64,000 bases of DNA, taken from positions 124,001 to 188,000 of the forward strand of contig JACJYO010000003.1 of assembly GCA_020636075.1 (NCBI GenBank), written 5' to 3'. The notes under the pieces were generated by a model, which was given only the letters and a program-made list of their open reading frames with translations, ran no database searches and was not told the origin of the DNA. Below are positions 1-10,005 of the stretch, in pieces. Each line of letters starts with the position of its first letter. The stretch's first letter is position 1. Origin of the DNA: Lewinellaceae bacterium (GTDB taxonomy: Bacteria; Bacteroidota; Bacteroidia; Chitinophagales; Saprospiraceae). The position numbers were made by a program, and so were the translations under genes.

Positions 1-2862
1 ATCCAGGGCGTTTTGCTTCATTTCGTTCATGTATTCCTCGATTTCAAGGTATACCTCCGGTTCGAATGCATTCCGATCTTGTTTCAATTCCCCCAGGAAC
101 TGGTCGGAAAGCCGGGTAATATCCAGGGCAAAGTTGTTGACGAAATTCAAGGGTTTTTTGATTTCGTGGGCAATGCCCGCGGTCAGTTGGCCTAAGGAGG
201 CGAGTTTTTCCTGCACGACCAATTGATTACGGGTACGCATAATTTCATCGGTTCGTTCCGCCAATTCTTTTTCGAGTCGTTTGCGTTCGCGTCGTTGTTG
301 GAACATCCAGGCCAGCACCAGGGCGATGATGGCGCCTACGCAAAGGAGGATAAACCAGCTTTGCAAGTAAAAAAACTCGGCAGCTTCGATCGGAATACGG
401 AGTGGTTCGGTAACCCAGTTGCCCCGGTAATCACAGCCGCGTATCAGAATATCATATTTTCCGGCAGGCAGGTCCTGCAAATTAAGCTGGTTGTTGGCGC
501 CGATATAAATCCATGCTCCGGAATAGTCGATATCCGTCCCTTCTAATTTGTAGGCAAAATTGTTTTCGGTATGCCGTACCAGGTTGGACAAGGTAAATTG
601 AAGACTGAGCGAACGGTGGGCCGCGGGAAGATTAATGGTTTCTACACCATAGGCCCAATTCGTTACGTGGATCAGGCTGTCGCTTTTGGCATCGAAACAG
701 GAAAAACCCGACAGCGATATCCGGATAGGGGCCGCACCGACCAACTGGGATTTGAGCATTGCCGGTTCGATGATGTTGACGCCGTTCACCGACCCAAACA
801 ACAGCGCGCCGGAACTGCTTTTCAGATAGGAATACCGGTTATACTCATTGGCAGAAAGCCCGTCTTCCTGGTAGAGGCGGCTGAGCACCTCCCCCTTGGC
901 CGATACCAGGGTAATGCCCTGGTAGGTAGATAGCCAGTGCGTCCCCGAATCATCGGTCAGCATACCGATGACGATATTATTGGACAACCCTTTTTTTTGA
1001 TCAATAATAGAAACAGCGCCCGTACGGGTATTGTATATATGTAATCCGCCGCCATAAGTGCCGATCCACAAGCGACCGTCAGCATCCTCCTCGATGCACA
1101 TCATGCGCTCGTCCTGGAAACCTTCGGTACGCCCGATCAGGCGGTAGGCGCCGGAATTCAGGTCGAAGCGGTGCAGTCCGTCTAAAGCGGCGATCCATGC
1201 CAAACCCTTTGAGTCAACGTAGATTTGATTTACGACTCTGCTGAATAGTATGGATTGGCCATTGACCAACACCGGAGTCATTTTCCGGGAAGGAAGGTGA
1301 TACTGGTATAAATGGTTTTCTGCTACAAGTAAAACTGTTTCCGGATCGACAAAATCAAACTTAAAAAAGGCCTTACCCACCGGGAAAATAGTGCAGGAAC
1401 CATCTTCGCTGAACCGCACCAGTTGTTTTTTATAGGGAACCCAAAGAAAGCCTTTGGCATCTTTGGCTATGGTCACTTCACTTGGCAAACTGAATTCTCC
1501 GGTGTTCTTATCCGCACATTGCACCGAAAACTCCCGGGTAAGCGGTGCTGTTGTCGAATGCGCTGAAACATTCGTATACATCAGATTTCTACCATCCACA
1601 TTAACCAGGTAGTGCCCGGGCGCCAATTCGACAATGGCCCTGGTACCAAAATCGTCCAGGCAGGTTCTGATCGAGCCGGATAATTTCAGGTCCACTACTG
1701 CCAGGCCACTGTTTAAAAACAGGTAAGCCTGTCTTCGAAAATCCCGGCCTTGCACGCCCTGGATTAAACCATTGGAAAAGCGGGAGACTGCTCTGGCCGC
1801 ATTCAAAACAGCCGAATACTCATGATATTTACCTGCTTTATCGAGCAAAACAGCGCGATAAGTCTCCAAATACCGGCCATAGAACAGCAGATTCCCGGCC
1901 GAATCTTTTGCAATCCCATTATTGTAATGTACAAGCAGCGGATGTCGGGTTTGCCGCACAGTGTCCATGCCGGAAAATGGATCGAAGAACTCGGTAGCGC
2001 CGTTTGTCGGATCAAGCCGGATGTACTGTTTCCAGGCATCCAGATACAGGATTATCCGGCCTTGATAATCCTGTTCTACTATCCGGTGGTAATTCAGATG
2101 AACCGCAGGAGGTGGCGCCCCGCGAAATAAATCTCGCAACGTGTATTTGTGCATGCGGCCTGTTGCCAAATCAATACGCATGAGCGAGCCCCAACCGGCG
2201 ATCAGATTTTCGGCTTGGTTATCATAATCGAAAATCCAGATTTCGTGCTGTGTCAGCAGGGGAGGGCTCGTCTCGCCAAATGAGTAGTAGGGATTGCCGG
2301 CATCCAGCCGTGGTACGGACAATAATAAGTGAAAACTGTCGCGGCCAAGCCGGTACACCAGGTGATTCGCCGGCGACAGGGCGTGCAAGATTATACCGTG
2401 ATTATTGGAGTACCCCATAAAGTTAATCTGCACGCCGGCAGTGTCCAATGTCTGAAAGTGGGTCTTGCGCGTATCCGGGTCGAATACAAAGCTGACGCCA
2501 GTTCCCCGGAAATACCCGAACAACTCGCCCGATCGCGTAAATCCCGACAAGACAGCCTGGCCTTTCGGCCTTTCAGGCAAATCTTCCCACCCGATAAAAG
2601 TGGACTGCTCGCCGTCGAACTTGTAAAAATTTACCGTCTGATGCTCTTCCTGAATATAACAGGGGTTGATCCACAAGCGCCCGGCCCGGTCAATCAATCC
2701 GCCGGACGTACAGGATATGGGCAGGCCGGCATCAATGTCGAATACCGAAACGTTGGCAGGGTACAATTGGGGCGTGCCGGACACTTGCTGTCCTTTTACA
2801 GGTTTAAAGCAACATGCCATAAAAAGGCAGATCCCTGCTAGGCGTATCGTGGCGCGCGGCAT
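1..2862 (-). CDS. Propeller-type sensor histidine kinase (3' end beyond window)
   Basis: The reading frame is open from an ATG at 2862-2860 down to base 1, giving 954 visible residues with the C-terminus off the left edge. It begins with a signal-peptide-like stretch (hydrophobic, ending near VKGQ). Residues ~35-740 hold two-component regulator propeller repeats (for example GRLWIGTYGGGLHIYN). A Y_Y_Y domain follows at ~750-825, one membrane helix at ~833-855, a coiled-coil linker, and a HisKA H-box with the phosphoacceptor His at residue 899 (GIAHEIKKPLNFVNNF). The ATPase domain would lie outside the window. By family knowledge, the periplasmic propeller and Y_Y_Y sense an extracytoplasmic ligand and the kinase signals to a response regulator. 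The residues after His-Glu-Ile are KK where QN or KN is usual. The ligand is unknown. Confidence 0.9.
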   Translation of the reverse strand, partial: MPRATIRLAGICLFMACCFKPVKGQQVSGTPQLYPANVSVFDIDAGLPISCTSGGLIDRAGRLWINPCYIQEEHQTVNFYKFDGEQSTFIGWEDLPERPKGQAVLSGFTRSGELFGYFRGTGVSFVFDPDTRKTHFQTLDTAGVQINFMGYSNNHGIILHALSPANHLVYRLGRDSFHLLLSVPRLDAGNPYYSFGETSPPLLTQHEIWIFDYDNQAENLIAGWGSLMRIDLATGRMHKYTLRDLFRGAPPPAVHLNYHRIVEQDYQGRIILYLDAWKQYIRLDPTNGATEFFDPFSGMDTVRQTRHPLLVHYNNGIAKDSAGNLLFYGRYLETYRAVLLDKAGKYHEYSAVLNAARAVSRFSNGLIQGVQGRDFRRQAYLFLNSGLAVVDLKLSGSIRTCLDDFGTRAIVELAPGHYLVNVDGRNLMYTNVSAHSTTAPLTREFSVQCADKNTGEFSLPSEVTIAKDAKGFLWVPYKKQLVRFSEDGSCTIFPVGKAFFKFDFVDPETVLLVAENHLYQYHLPSRKMTPVLVNGQSILFSRVVNQIYVDSKGLAWIAALDGLHRFDLNSGAYRLIGRTEGFQDERMMCIEEDADGRLWIGTYGGGLHIYNTRTGAVSIIDQKKGLSNNIVIGMLTDDSGTHWLSTYQGITLVSAKGEVLSRLYQEDGLSANEYNRYSYLKSSSGALLFGSVNGVNIIEPAMLKSQLVGAAPIRISLSGFSCFDAKSDSLIHVTNWAYGVETINLPAAHRSLSLQFTLSNLVRHTENNFAYKLEGTDIDYSGAWIYIGANNQLNLQDLPAGKYDILIRGCDYRGNWVTEPLRIPIEAAEFFYLQSWFILLCVGAIIALVLAWMFQQRRERKRLEKELAERTDEIMRTRNQLVVQEKLASLGQLTAGIAHEIKKPLNFVNNFALDITRLSDQFLGELKQDRNAFEPEVYLEIEEYMNEMKQNALD

Positions 2863-3146
2863 AGTGTTGCAAAAATAAAAGCCTGGCGGGGAAATTATAC
2901 GCTGTTCAACGAAAGGTGTTTGGATCTGTCGGTTCTATCCTTTGCTTTAGTAAAAGTTGCCGTTTGGGGATAGCAAAACAATGCTTCATGAATTAAAACA
3001 ATAGTTCAAACATCACCGAAAAGCAAGGCTGACCTTTGTCGCAATTTACCAGATCATGGTATTTGTCATACTGCCGCTTCCTATGAACGGCTATCCATAT
3101 GACCACCAGGATGGTATCAATTTTTAACCAGTCAATAGTTAAATCA

Positions 3147-5225
3147 ATGATGGCAATTAAGAAAATAATCGCATTCAGCATGCTGTACGCATTAAGCCTG
3201 AATTACGGGGCTATCGCCCAAACCGTGCTCACCGACAATGGCGCCTGGCAAAAAATCGAATACTCCGGAACTTACAAAGACTTAGTCATGCCCGGCGCTA
3301 CAGCCTATCCTTTTATCCAGTTCAGGGTGGTTGGAGCCGACGGGGGTTCTGCAAAGGTCTATGGTTGTGACCGGGTAGTGGGCGGCGCCGGCGCTATCGT
3401 CACGGCAATTCTCGAAATCGGTACTACCGAAAATCAAGTGCCGGCGGGTAGCACCCTGCGGTTTATCGTGGGTCAGGGAGGCCAAAACATGAACTCCAGC
3501 CCGGGCGGTGGCGCTGGTGGTGGTGGCGGCAGCGCCGTATTGCTCAAGGTATCCGGGCAAACAGATCCCTACCGCATTTTAGCCGTGGCTGGTGGCGGCG
3601 GCGGCGGCTGGGCAGCCTACGGTGGTTTCCATAATTGCCGCAACGACCCGGGGAATAGCGCCCAAACGGGCACTTCCGGCGGAACTGCCGATGGGGAAGA
3701 TAATGACCATAAAGGGAGGCCGGGAAGTGATGGACAAGGCGCTTATCAACCAACTAACTATATTGACTATGGCGGCGGCGGCGGCGGCGCTTTTTCCGAT
3801 GCCTACTATTCCAACCAGAAAACTACGATGTCATCGTCGGGAAGAAAAGGCGGTTGGACAGGAGGTCTTGGCGGTTATCAGAATGATCCGTCCGCCGGAT
3901 CGCAATGCATAAAAGGAGGTTATGGCTTCGGAGGAGGGGGTGGAGGATATGTCAAGGATAATATCACATTTTCACACCCCGAAACAGGTGACGCGGGCGC
4001 GGGCGGCGGCGGCGGTTACTCCGGTGGTGCGAATGGGTCCGATGGTTGCGATGATTATGGATGCGGCAGTGCCGGCGGTGGCGGCAGCTATTACCATCCG
4101 GGCATCTATTCCGGGCTGATCGAAATAGGCGGTCGGACCACGGATACCCACGATGGTTATATCGAGTACCGCTTTGTAAAATTCGAAACCATACGCCTGG
4201 TCAGCGATACCACCAAATGCCTCAATATTGCCGCGGAAAGCATCGACAACGGCACCAACATTCAACTGGGGATTGAGGCCCAACGCTGGGATTTTAACGG
4301 CCTGAACATACGCCTGGCCCAATACCTCAACAAATGCCTTGACCTCACCCAGAGCAATACAACCAATGCCAACAATATTCAACTGTTCGATTGCAGCAAT
4401 ACCGACGCCCAACACTGGGTGTACGACGGTGTGAACAAGCTCATCCGGTCTAAAATTAACCCGAACAAATGTGTCCATGTAAGCCGAAACCAGACCACCC
4501 CGGGCGCCAACATCTACATTTATGATTGCAGTCCCGGCAGTACGGCACAAGAATGGCAACTGGACGGCGCCGCAACCATTCCGCCCGGCACCAAAGTGGT
4601 TACGATCCGGTCTGAACTTACCTCAAACAAATGTCTGGACCTGGACAACGGGAATACCAGCAACGGCGCAAACATTCAATTGTGGGATTGCGACGGAACG
4701 CTCGGCACCTACAACCAGCAATGGTACTTCGACGGCCTGCAGATCAAACTGGCAAAAAACCCGGCCAAATGCATCGACCTGTCGAACAGCAATACCAACA
4801 ACGGCGCGAACATCCAACTTTACGATTGCAACAACACCAATGCGCAACACTGGGTTTACGACGGACTCACCAAGGCATTCCGATCGTCTATCAACCTGAA
4901 TAAATGCATCGATGTGAACAAAAGCGGGATCGTCAACGGCACCAACTTTCAACTCTTCGACTGCAATGGAACAAGCGCACAGCAATTTACCCTCGGTGCA
5001 GTGCCCTGTCTTATGGATACTACGCCACCCGTGGCTAAATGCAGGGACGCAACCTTTGCCGGGCTTACGGCGCCTGTGGCTTCCAGTATAAACAACGGCA
5101 GTTACGACAACTGTTCCGTTGCATCCTTGAACATCGCTAATGTATCCGGGAATACCTGGAAACTCATTGTCACAGATTCGAGCGGTAATACCAGCTCCTG
5201 TACAGCTACTGTGCATTATCAGTAG
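3147..5225 (+). CDS. Secreted glycine-rich protein with two ricin-type lectin trefoils
   Basis: I chose the ATG pair at 3147/3150 because the next ~23 residues (MAIKKIIAFSMLYALSLNYG, then AIAQ) are a clear signal peptide; upstream in-frame codons would spoil it. The mature protein starts with a glycine-rich region (roughly residues 30-330) with many GGGGGG runs interspersed with hydrophobic strands (LRFIVGQGG, ILAVAGGGG). This resembles the ALK/LTK-type glycine-rich fold. Six ricin-B repeats follow, with NIQLxDC and QxW-like motifs (AQHW, AQEW, NQQW), enough for two beta-trefoils. The end is a short HYR/Ig-like domain (DTTPPVAKCRD ... SGNTSSCTATV). No classic T9SS sorting domain is visible. 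It is likely a carbohydrate-binding surface or matrix protein. It is paralogous to the next gene on the same strand, about 90 bp downstream. Confidence 0.88.
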   Translation: MMAIKKIIAFSMLYALSLNYGAIAQTVLTDNGAWQKIEYSGTYKDLVMPGATAYPFIQFRVVGADGGSAKVYGCDRVVGGAGAIVTAILEIGTTENQVPAGSTLRFIVGQGGQNMNSSPGGGAGGGGGSAVLLKVSGQTDPYRILAVAGGGGGGWAAYGGFHNCRNDPGNSAQTGTSGGTADGEDNDHKGRPGSDGQGAYQPTNYIDYGGGGGGAFSDAYYSNQKTTMSSSGRKGGWTGGLGGYQNDPSAGSQCIKGGYGFGGGGGGYVKDNITFSHPETGDAGAGGGGGYSGGANGSDGCDDYGCGSAGGGGSYYHPGIYSGLIEIGGRTTDTHDGYIEYRFVKFETIRLVSDTTKCLNIAAESIDNGTNIQLGIEAQRWDFNGLNIRLAQYLNKCLDLTQSNTTNANNIQLFDCSNTDAQHWVYDGVNKLIRSKINPNKCVHVSRNQTTPGANIYIYDCSPGSTAQEWQLDGAATIPPGTKVVTIRSELTSNKCLDLDNGNTSNGANIQLWDCDGTLGTYNQQWYFDGLQIKLAKNPAKCIDLSNSNTNNGANIQLYDCNNTNAQHWVYDGLTKAFRSSINLNKCIDVNKSGIVNGTNFQLFDCNGTSAQQFTLGAVPCLMDTTPPVAKCRDATFAGLTAPVASSINNGSYDNCSVASLNIANVSGNTWKLIVTDSSGNTSSCTATVHYQ

Positions 5226-5316
5226 CCCTTCTGAACTTTAGCATATTTTCCTATAAACAATAGTTGCTCAAGGTCTCACAACCTTGCCCTGTAAAATCAT
5301 TAGCCTAAATTTTGTC

Positions 5317-7140
5317 ATGAAAAAACAATCCTTCCATTCATTTTATATGCAGATCGCGTCATTGGCGCTGCTGTTGGGCGGCTGTTCCGGCCTGACGGCC
5401 CAATCAACCAAAATTATCTTCAGTCAAACGTACCGGGACATCCCGATCCCCAATCCGGCGCCGGCTGCCAATGTTATCCTCACGGCTGTTGGCGGCGACG
5501 GCGGCAAGATTGAGCGCGACAACGTTTACAAAGGAGGCCGCGGCGCCTTCGTACGGGCTGTCTTCACCGTAGGCACCGGACAAGGAGAATTGGCGCCTGG
5601 CGGCACCCTGCGCTTCATCGTCGGCGGCAGCGGCGACAGCGACGCCAACATGGCCAACATCGACGGGAAAGGCGGCGGCGGCGGTGGCGGTACCGGCATA
5701 GCCTACCGCTCACCCCAGGGCAAGTGGACGTTACTCGTGGTGGCCGGCGGGGGTGGCGGCGGCTCCTGGACGGGGCTGAACACCCGGCCCGAAGGCATCC
5801 CCGGCTATGCCTATTCGAAAACACCGCCCGCCAATAGCGATAATGAGAACCGGCCCAGCGATGAAATTTGGGCCAATTTCTCCGACGGCGCCGGCGCTTT
5901 TTATGCCTCCCAAAAAGACGGCTATGGACTGTACAGTCAGGCCGGCTGGGCCGGAGGCCCCGACAGCGGTGAGCCGACCGGCGGTGGTGCGCACGATAAG
6001 GGCAAGTTGTATTATTTCTCCGGTGGCTGGGGATTTGGCGCCGGCGGAGTCGGGTCAAGAGCCAGTTCTTTTAATGCCGGCGGTGGTGGCGGCTACATCG
6101 GCGGCCAGCGGGGACTAGAATGCGACGAAAGTTTTTGCTTTCCCGGCGATGGCGTCCGCTACACCCGGGACCAGCAACTTCCGGCCGAAGGCGGCAGCAG
6201 TTATGTCAACGAAGACCACATGGTCGTAAACGGCATTTTAACCTTCACTCGCGGCCATACCGACGACCCGCAAAATGGCTATGCTAGTTATGAATTCCGG
6301 GCGCCGGCCTATCCCTACAGTTTTATGCAGCTCGATGAGGATAGGACGAAATGTATAGAAGATTATAATGCAGAAACAAACCAGGGCACCAACGTACAGC
6401 TGAATACCTGTGTCGATGCAGACAAACAACGCTGGGTTTTTTATGAAAACCGCAGCATCCTGCTTGCCAAAGACGCCGGAAAATGCCTGGACCTCGATCA
6501 TTCCAGTTTGACCAACGGCACCAACATCCGGTTGTGGGATTGCAACAACAGCGATGCCCAACGCTGGGTGTTCGACGGCACCACCAGACAAATCCGCTCG
6601 GGCATTAATTTCACAAAATGCCTCGACCTGCGCGACGGCAAAACCAATACCGACACCAACGTGCAACTGTGGGATTGTAACGACTCCGGCAGCCAGCAGT
6701 GGTATATCGCCGGCGCAACAACGGCTACCCTGGCCGACACTTCCAACCGCATCCACTTCGTAAAAGACCCGCAAAAGTGCCTCGACCTTGCAAAAGCCAG
6801 TCCCGTCAACGGCGGCAACATTCAACTCTACCATTGCCACCACGCCCCATCCCAATACTGGCATTTTGACGGCAACACCATCCGGTACTACGCCGACCAA
6901 AGCAAATGCCTGGACCTGAGCAATTCCAAAATCGACAACGGCACCAATATTCAGTTGTACGACTGCAACGGCACCGATGCCCAGCGCTGGGTGTACGACG
7001 GCCTGACCCGCTCCTTCCGCTCTTTTGTGCACGGCGCCAAGTGTATCGACGTATCGGGCAGTAGTACTGAAGACAATACCAATATTCAATTGTGGGACTG
7101 TAATGAAACGGATGCCCAGCAGTTTATTATCAGCAATTAA
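5317..7140 (+). CDS. Secreted glycine-rich/ricin-lectin protein, paralogue
   Basis: The start at 5317 (MKKQSFHSF...) gives a signal sequence with a hydrophobic core LALLLGGCSGLTAQ; LGGC could be a lipobox, but a signal peptidase I cut after LTAQ is equally possible. Residues ~25-330 form the same glycine-rich fold as the upstream gene (LRFIVGGSG, LLVVAGGGGGG). Residues ~335-607 carry six to seven ricin-B repeats (DAQRWVFDG, SQQWYIAG, SQYWHFDG, DAQRWVYDG). Compared with the upstream paralogue it lacks the C-terminal HYR-like domain and ends within the last lectin repeat. Binding to polysaccharide or glycan is inferred from the lectin fold; the ligand is not predictable from sequence. Confidence 0.87.
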   Translation: MKKQSFHSFYMQIASLALLLGGCSGLTAQSTKIIFSQTYRDIPIPNPAPAANVILTAVGGDGGKIERDNVYKGGRGAFVRAVFTVGTGQGELAPGGTLRFIVGGSGDSDANMANIDGKGGGGGGGTGIAYRSPQGKWTLLVVAGGGGGGSWTGLNTRPEGIPGYAYSKTPPANSDNENRPSDEIWANFSDGAGAFYASQKDGYGLYSQAGWAGGPDSGEPTGGGAHDKGKLYYFSGGWGFGAGGVGSRASSFNAGGGGGYIGGQRGLECDESFCFPGDGVRYTRDQQLPAEGGSSYVNEDHMVVNGILTFTRGHTDDPQNGYASYEFRAPAYPYSFMQLDEDRTKCIEDYNAETNQGTNVQLNTCVDADKQRWVFYENRSILLAKDAGKCLDLDHSSLTNGTNIRLWDCNNSDAQRWVFDGTTRQIRSGINFTKCLDLRDGKTNTDTNVQLWDCNDSGSQQWYIAGATTATLADTSNRIHFVKDPQKCLDLAKASPVNGGNIQLYHCHHAPSQYWHFDGNTIRYYADQSKCLDLSNSKIDNGTNIQLYDCNGTDAQRWVYDGLTRSFRSFVHGAKCIDVSGSSTEDNTNIQLWDCNETDAQQFIISN

Positions 7141-7166
7141 GGTGGCAATTCGATGAATAAAAATTA

Positions 7167-7239
7167 TTGACTATCCGTAGATCGCCAATCCCATGAAATA
7201 ACAGTTGGCGAGGACGACAACAGCTTTGACTATCCGTAG
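7167..7239. repeat. 14-bp direct repeat in the leader of the adhesin gene
   Basis: The 14-base word TTGACTATCCGTAG occurs at 7167-7180 and again at 7226-7239, 59 bp apart, in the 175-bp gap before the adhesin gene at 7316. It is seen directly in the sequence. It may be an operator pair for a dimeric regulator or a duplication scar; no function is shown. Confidence 0.5.
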
Positions 7240-7315
7240 TTGATTCTGACTGTACGACAAGTGGATAATCCGATAAAAAATCTTAACGGTTTATAAAAAA
7301 ACGAATACTCCCAAA

Positions 7316-9994
7316 ATGAAAAAAACAACACTTTCCCTGTTCCTACTCCTTTCCTGTTTTTGCCTGAATGCTCAAGTAAGCATCAACACCGACAACAGCA
7401 ACCCCGACCCCTCGGCCATGCTCGACGTCAAAAGTATCGACAAGGGCATACTTATACCGCGCATGACAGCCGCCGAACGCGATGCCATTGCTGCGCCGGC
7501 AAACGGCCTACTGGTGTATGTGACCACCGACTCGGCTTTTTATTTCTACGAAGGCAGCACCTGGGCAAAAATCGGCCGCGCCGGTTGGCGTCTGAACGGC
7601 AATGCCGGCACGACAGATAACACCGACTTTATCGGCACTACTGATACCGTACCGTTAAATTTTAAGGTAAACAACGCTCGCGTGCTACGGCTGGAATTTG
7701 ATGGAGATTCTCTAAACAATGGGCCAAACATCATAGCCGGCAGCCCTTACAACAGCGTAGGCGCCGGGATTATCGGCGCGACAATTTCAGGCGGTGGCGG
7801 TAATGAGGAAGGTTCCGGTTTTTCGAATGGTATTTCTGGAAATGGCCATTACGGAACGATCGGCGGCGGAAACATAAATGCCGTTTCGGGAAAATATGCC
7901 ACCATTCCCGGCGGCTATTTTAATTCTGCGCGCGCTAATTTCAGCTTTGCTGCAGGCACGGGCTCGTATATCGACGTTGCGCATACCGGCGCTACCCTGT
8001 TTTCGGACTTTGATGATGGTTTTACGTTTAATTCGCTAGCAGCCAACGAATTTGCCGTGCGGGCCCGAGGCGGCGTGCGCTTCGTTACCGCCACTAATTC
8101 GTCCGGCAACCCGACACAAACCGTCCGTATCGACGACAGCGGCACGGTGACCGCAAGTGCTTTTGTCGGCGACGGCTCCGGCCTGACCAATGTGCCCCCC
8201 GGCAACGGCTGGAGCCTGACCGGCAATGCCGGCACGGTGGATGGTACGAACTTCATCGGCACAACAGACAGTATGCCGCTCGATTTTCGGATCAACAATG
8301 TGCGTGCGCTGCGGCTGGAATATTCCCAGAATGGGCCGCCCAATATCATCTCCGGTGCTGTTCAAAACGAAGTTTCACCCGGCATTTATGGCGCTACCAT
8401 CGTAGGCGGAGGGGGGGCAGGATTTGCTTTAAACACTGTCAGTGCAAATTTTGGGTCAACCCTCGGCGGCAAAACGCTAACTGCAAGCGGTGAATACGCC
8501 ACTGTTCTGGGCGGCGAATCTAACCGGGCAACTGGTTTCAGAGCACTTGTCGCAGGCGGCCTGCAGAACGAAGCCGGAGGCTCTGGCGCGGTCGTTTTAG
8601 GCGGCAGCCAAAACACTGCCTCCGGTAGTCGTGCGACAGTTATAGGCGGGTCGGGCAATTATGCTATCAGCGATAATAGCTTTGTCGTGGGTGAGCGGGG
8701 CCTTATAAAGTCTGAACATAGTGGCACTTTTCTTTTCGCCGCTCCGAATCCATATTACTTCAATTCCGAGGCGGCCAATGAATTCGCCATACGCGCCACA
8801 GGAGGTGTGCGTTTTGTCACCGCGGTTGGGAGTTTCGGTACGCCGACCCAAACCGTGCGCATCGACAACACCGGCACCGTAACGGCAGCAGCTTTTGTCG
8901 GCGATGGAACAGGGCTGACCGGCATCCCGGATGACCAAACGCTCAGCCTCAGCGGCGCCACCCTAAGCATTGAGGCCGGCAACTCCGTAAACCTGGCCGG
9001 CATCAACACCGACAACCAAATGTTAAGCCTCAGCGGTACTACCCTCAGTATTGAAAACGGCAATTCGGTCAACCTGCCAAGTCTTGGCAGCGACAACCTG
9101 GGCAATCACACTGCCACACAAAACATAAACCTCAATGGCCACTACCTTTCCGGCAACGGTGGAAACAAGGGCATTTTTATTTCCAGCGGTGGCAACGTCG
9201 GCATCGGTACCACGACGCCAGCCTTCGGGTTTACTGTAGTTGGCCCACTATTCGGCGGTTCATTAAATGTGGTCGATTGGGACACCTCCAACGGTACACA
9301 GGTTGTCACAGAACTGCGGGGCAACAACGCCGGCTCGCAAGTGCGGTTTTCGAACAACGGAAATGGATTGTTTACGGATATAGGCCAAAATGCAGCTGGC
9401 GATTTTACCGTAGAAGTAAATGATGCGCAATACCTGGTCGTAACCAATGCCGGGAATGTCGGTATCGGCACAACGACACCAACCGCAAATCTCGATGTCA
9501 ACGGCTCGGTACGATTCCAGGGTGGCTCCCCCGGCGAAGGCAAGGTGCTGACATCGGATGCCGACGGGAACGCCAGCTGGCAAAATTTGCCTGGCCCGAA
9601 ATACACCAAAACTACCGGGGCGACGACCTACTCCAACGACGATAGTTGGCAAAGCGTCACGAATTCCGTGAGTATACCCTGGACCAATGGCGATGCCGTA
9701 AAAATCGAAGGGATGGCTACGCTGCGTTTGACGGCAGGAACCGGTGTGGATCAATTTGAAATGCGGGTCCGGCTCGACTACGAACTATGTGGCGCTGTTT
9801 ACTCCAACACCTTTCAATATACGCCCGGCGAAAGCATCCAGGATCACGACAACGTGCAGGTCATGCCTTACCTGGATATTATCACCCTCGACGATTGCAG
9901 TTCCGGCCCTTTAAGTTTTACCCTGGAAGTACGCAATACGGGCGATGACGCCTGGGAGGCGCAGGACCGTGTATTGATCATAACTAAATTATAG
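7316..9994 (+). CDS. Secreted repeat adhesin with YadA-head-like segments
   Basis: The ATG at 7316 opens a signal peptide (MKKTTLSLFLLLSCFCLNAQ). The mature N-terminus (SINTDNSNPDPSAMLDVKS) matches the opening of many Bacteroidota tail-fibre-like proteins. Two long repeat units follow at about residues 95-300 and 300-540, each with WxLTGNAGTxDxTxFIGTTD, then YadA/Hia-head-like left-handed beta-roll repeats (GGGNINAVSGKYATIPGGYFN), then FAVRARGGVRFVT and TVRIDDSGTVTASAFVGDGSGLT. Two GNVGIGTTTP motifs flank a segment at residues ~625-730, and a beta-sandwich ends the protein. There is no S74 chaperone and no obvious T9SS tail. It is likely a surface fibre or adhesin. It sits 11 bp upstream of the next secreted-protein gene and is probably co-transcribed with it. 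Confidence 0.82.
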   Translation: MKKTTLSLFLLLSCFCLNAQVSINTDNSNPDPSAMLDVKSIDKGILIPRMTAAERDAIAAPANGLLVYVTTDSAFYFYEGSTWAKIGRAGWRLNGNAGTTDNTDFIGTTDTVPLNFKVNNARVLRLEFDGDSLNNGPNIIAGSPYNSVGAGIIGATISGGGGNEEGSGFSNGISGNGHYGTIGGGNINAVSGKYATIPGGYFNSARANFSFAAGTGSYIDVAHTGATLFSDFDDGFTFNSLAANEFAVRARGGVRFVTATNSSGNPTQTVRIDDSGTVTASAFVGDGSGLTNVPPGNGWSLTGNAGTVDGTNFIGTTDSMPLDFRINNVRALRLEYSQNGPPNIISGAVQNEVSPGIYGATIVGGGGAGFALNTVSANFGSTLGGKTLTASGEYATVLGGESNRATGFRALVAGGLQNEAGGSGAVVLGGSQNTASGSRATVIGGSGNYAISDNSFVVGERGLIKSEHSGTFLFAAPNPYYFNSEAANEFAIRATGGVRFVTAVGSFGTPTQTVRIDNTGTVTAAAFVGDGTGLTGIPDDQTLSLSGATLSIEAGNSVNLAGINTDNQMLSLSGTTLSIENGNSVNLPSLGSDNLGNHTATQNINLNGHYLSGNGGNKGIFISSGGNVGIGTTTPAFGFTVVGPLFGGSLNVVDWDTSNGTQVVTELRGNNAGSQVRFSNNGNGLFTDIGQNAAGDFTVEVNDAQYLVVTNAGNVGIGTTTPTANLDVNGSVRFQGGSPGEGKVLTSDADGNASWQNLPGPKYTKTTGATTYSNDDSWQSVTNSVSIPWTNGDAVKIEGMATLRLTAGTGVDQFEMRVRLDYELCGAVYSNTFQYTPGESIQDHDNVQVMPYLDIITLDDCSSGPLSFTLEVRNTGDDAWEAQDRVLIITKL

Positions 9995-10005
9995 AATCGT
10001 CGAAA

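Noticed and set aside
3500..4100. Short tandem GGC runs that look like a repeat array
   Set aside because: They are glycine codons of the glycine-rich domain, not a CRISPR or satellite; no spacers of constant length.
6238..7089. Long antisense open frame over the second ricin-lectin gene
   Set aside because: It is the shadow of a GC-rich repetitive gene; no start context, signal or family feature.
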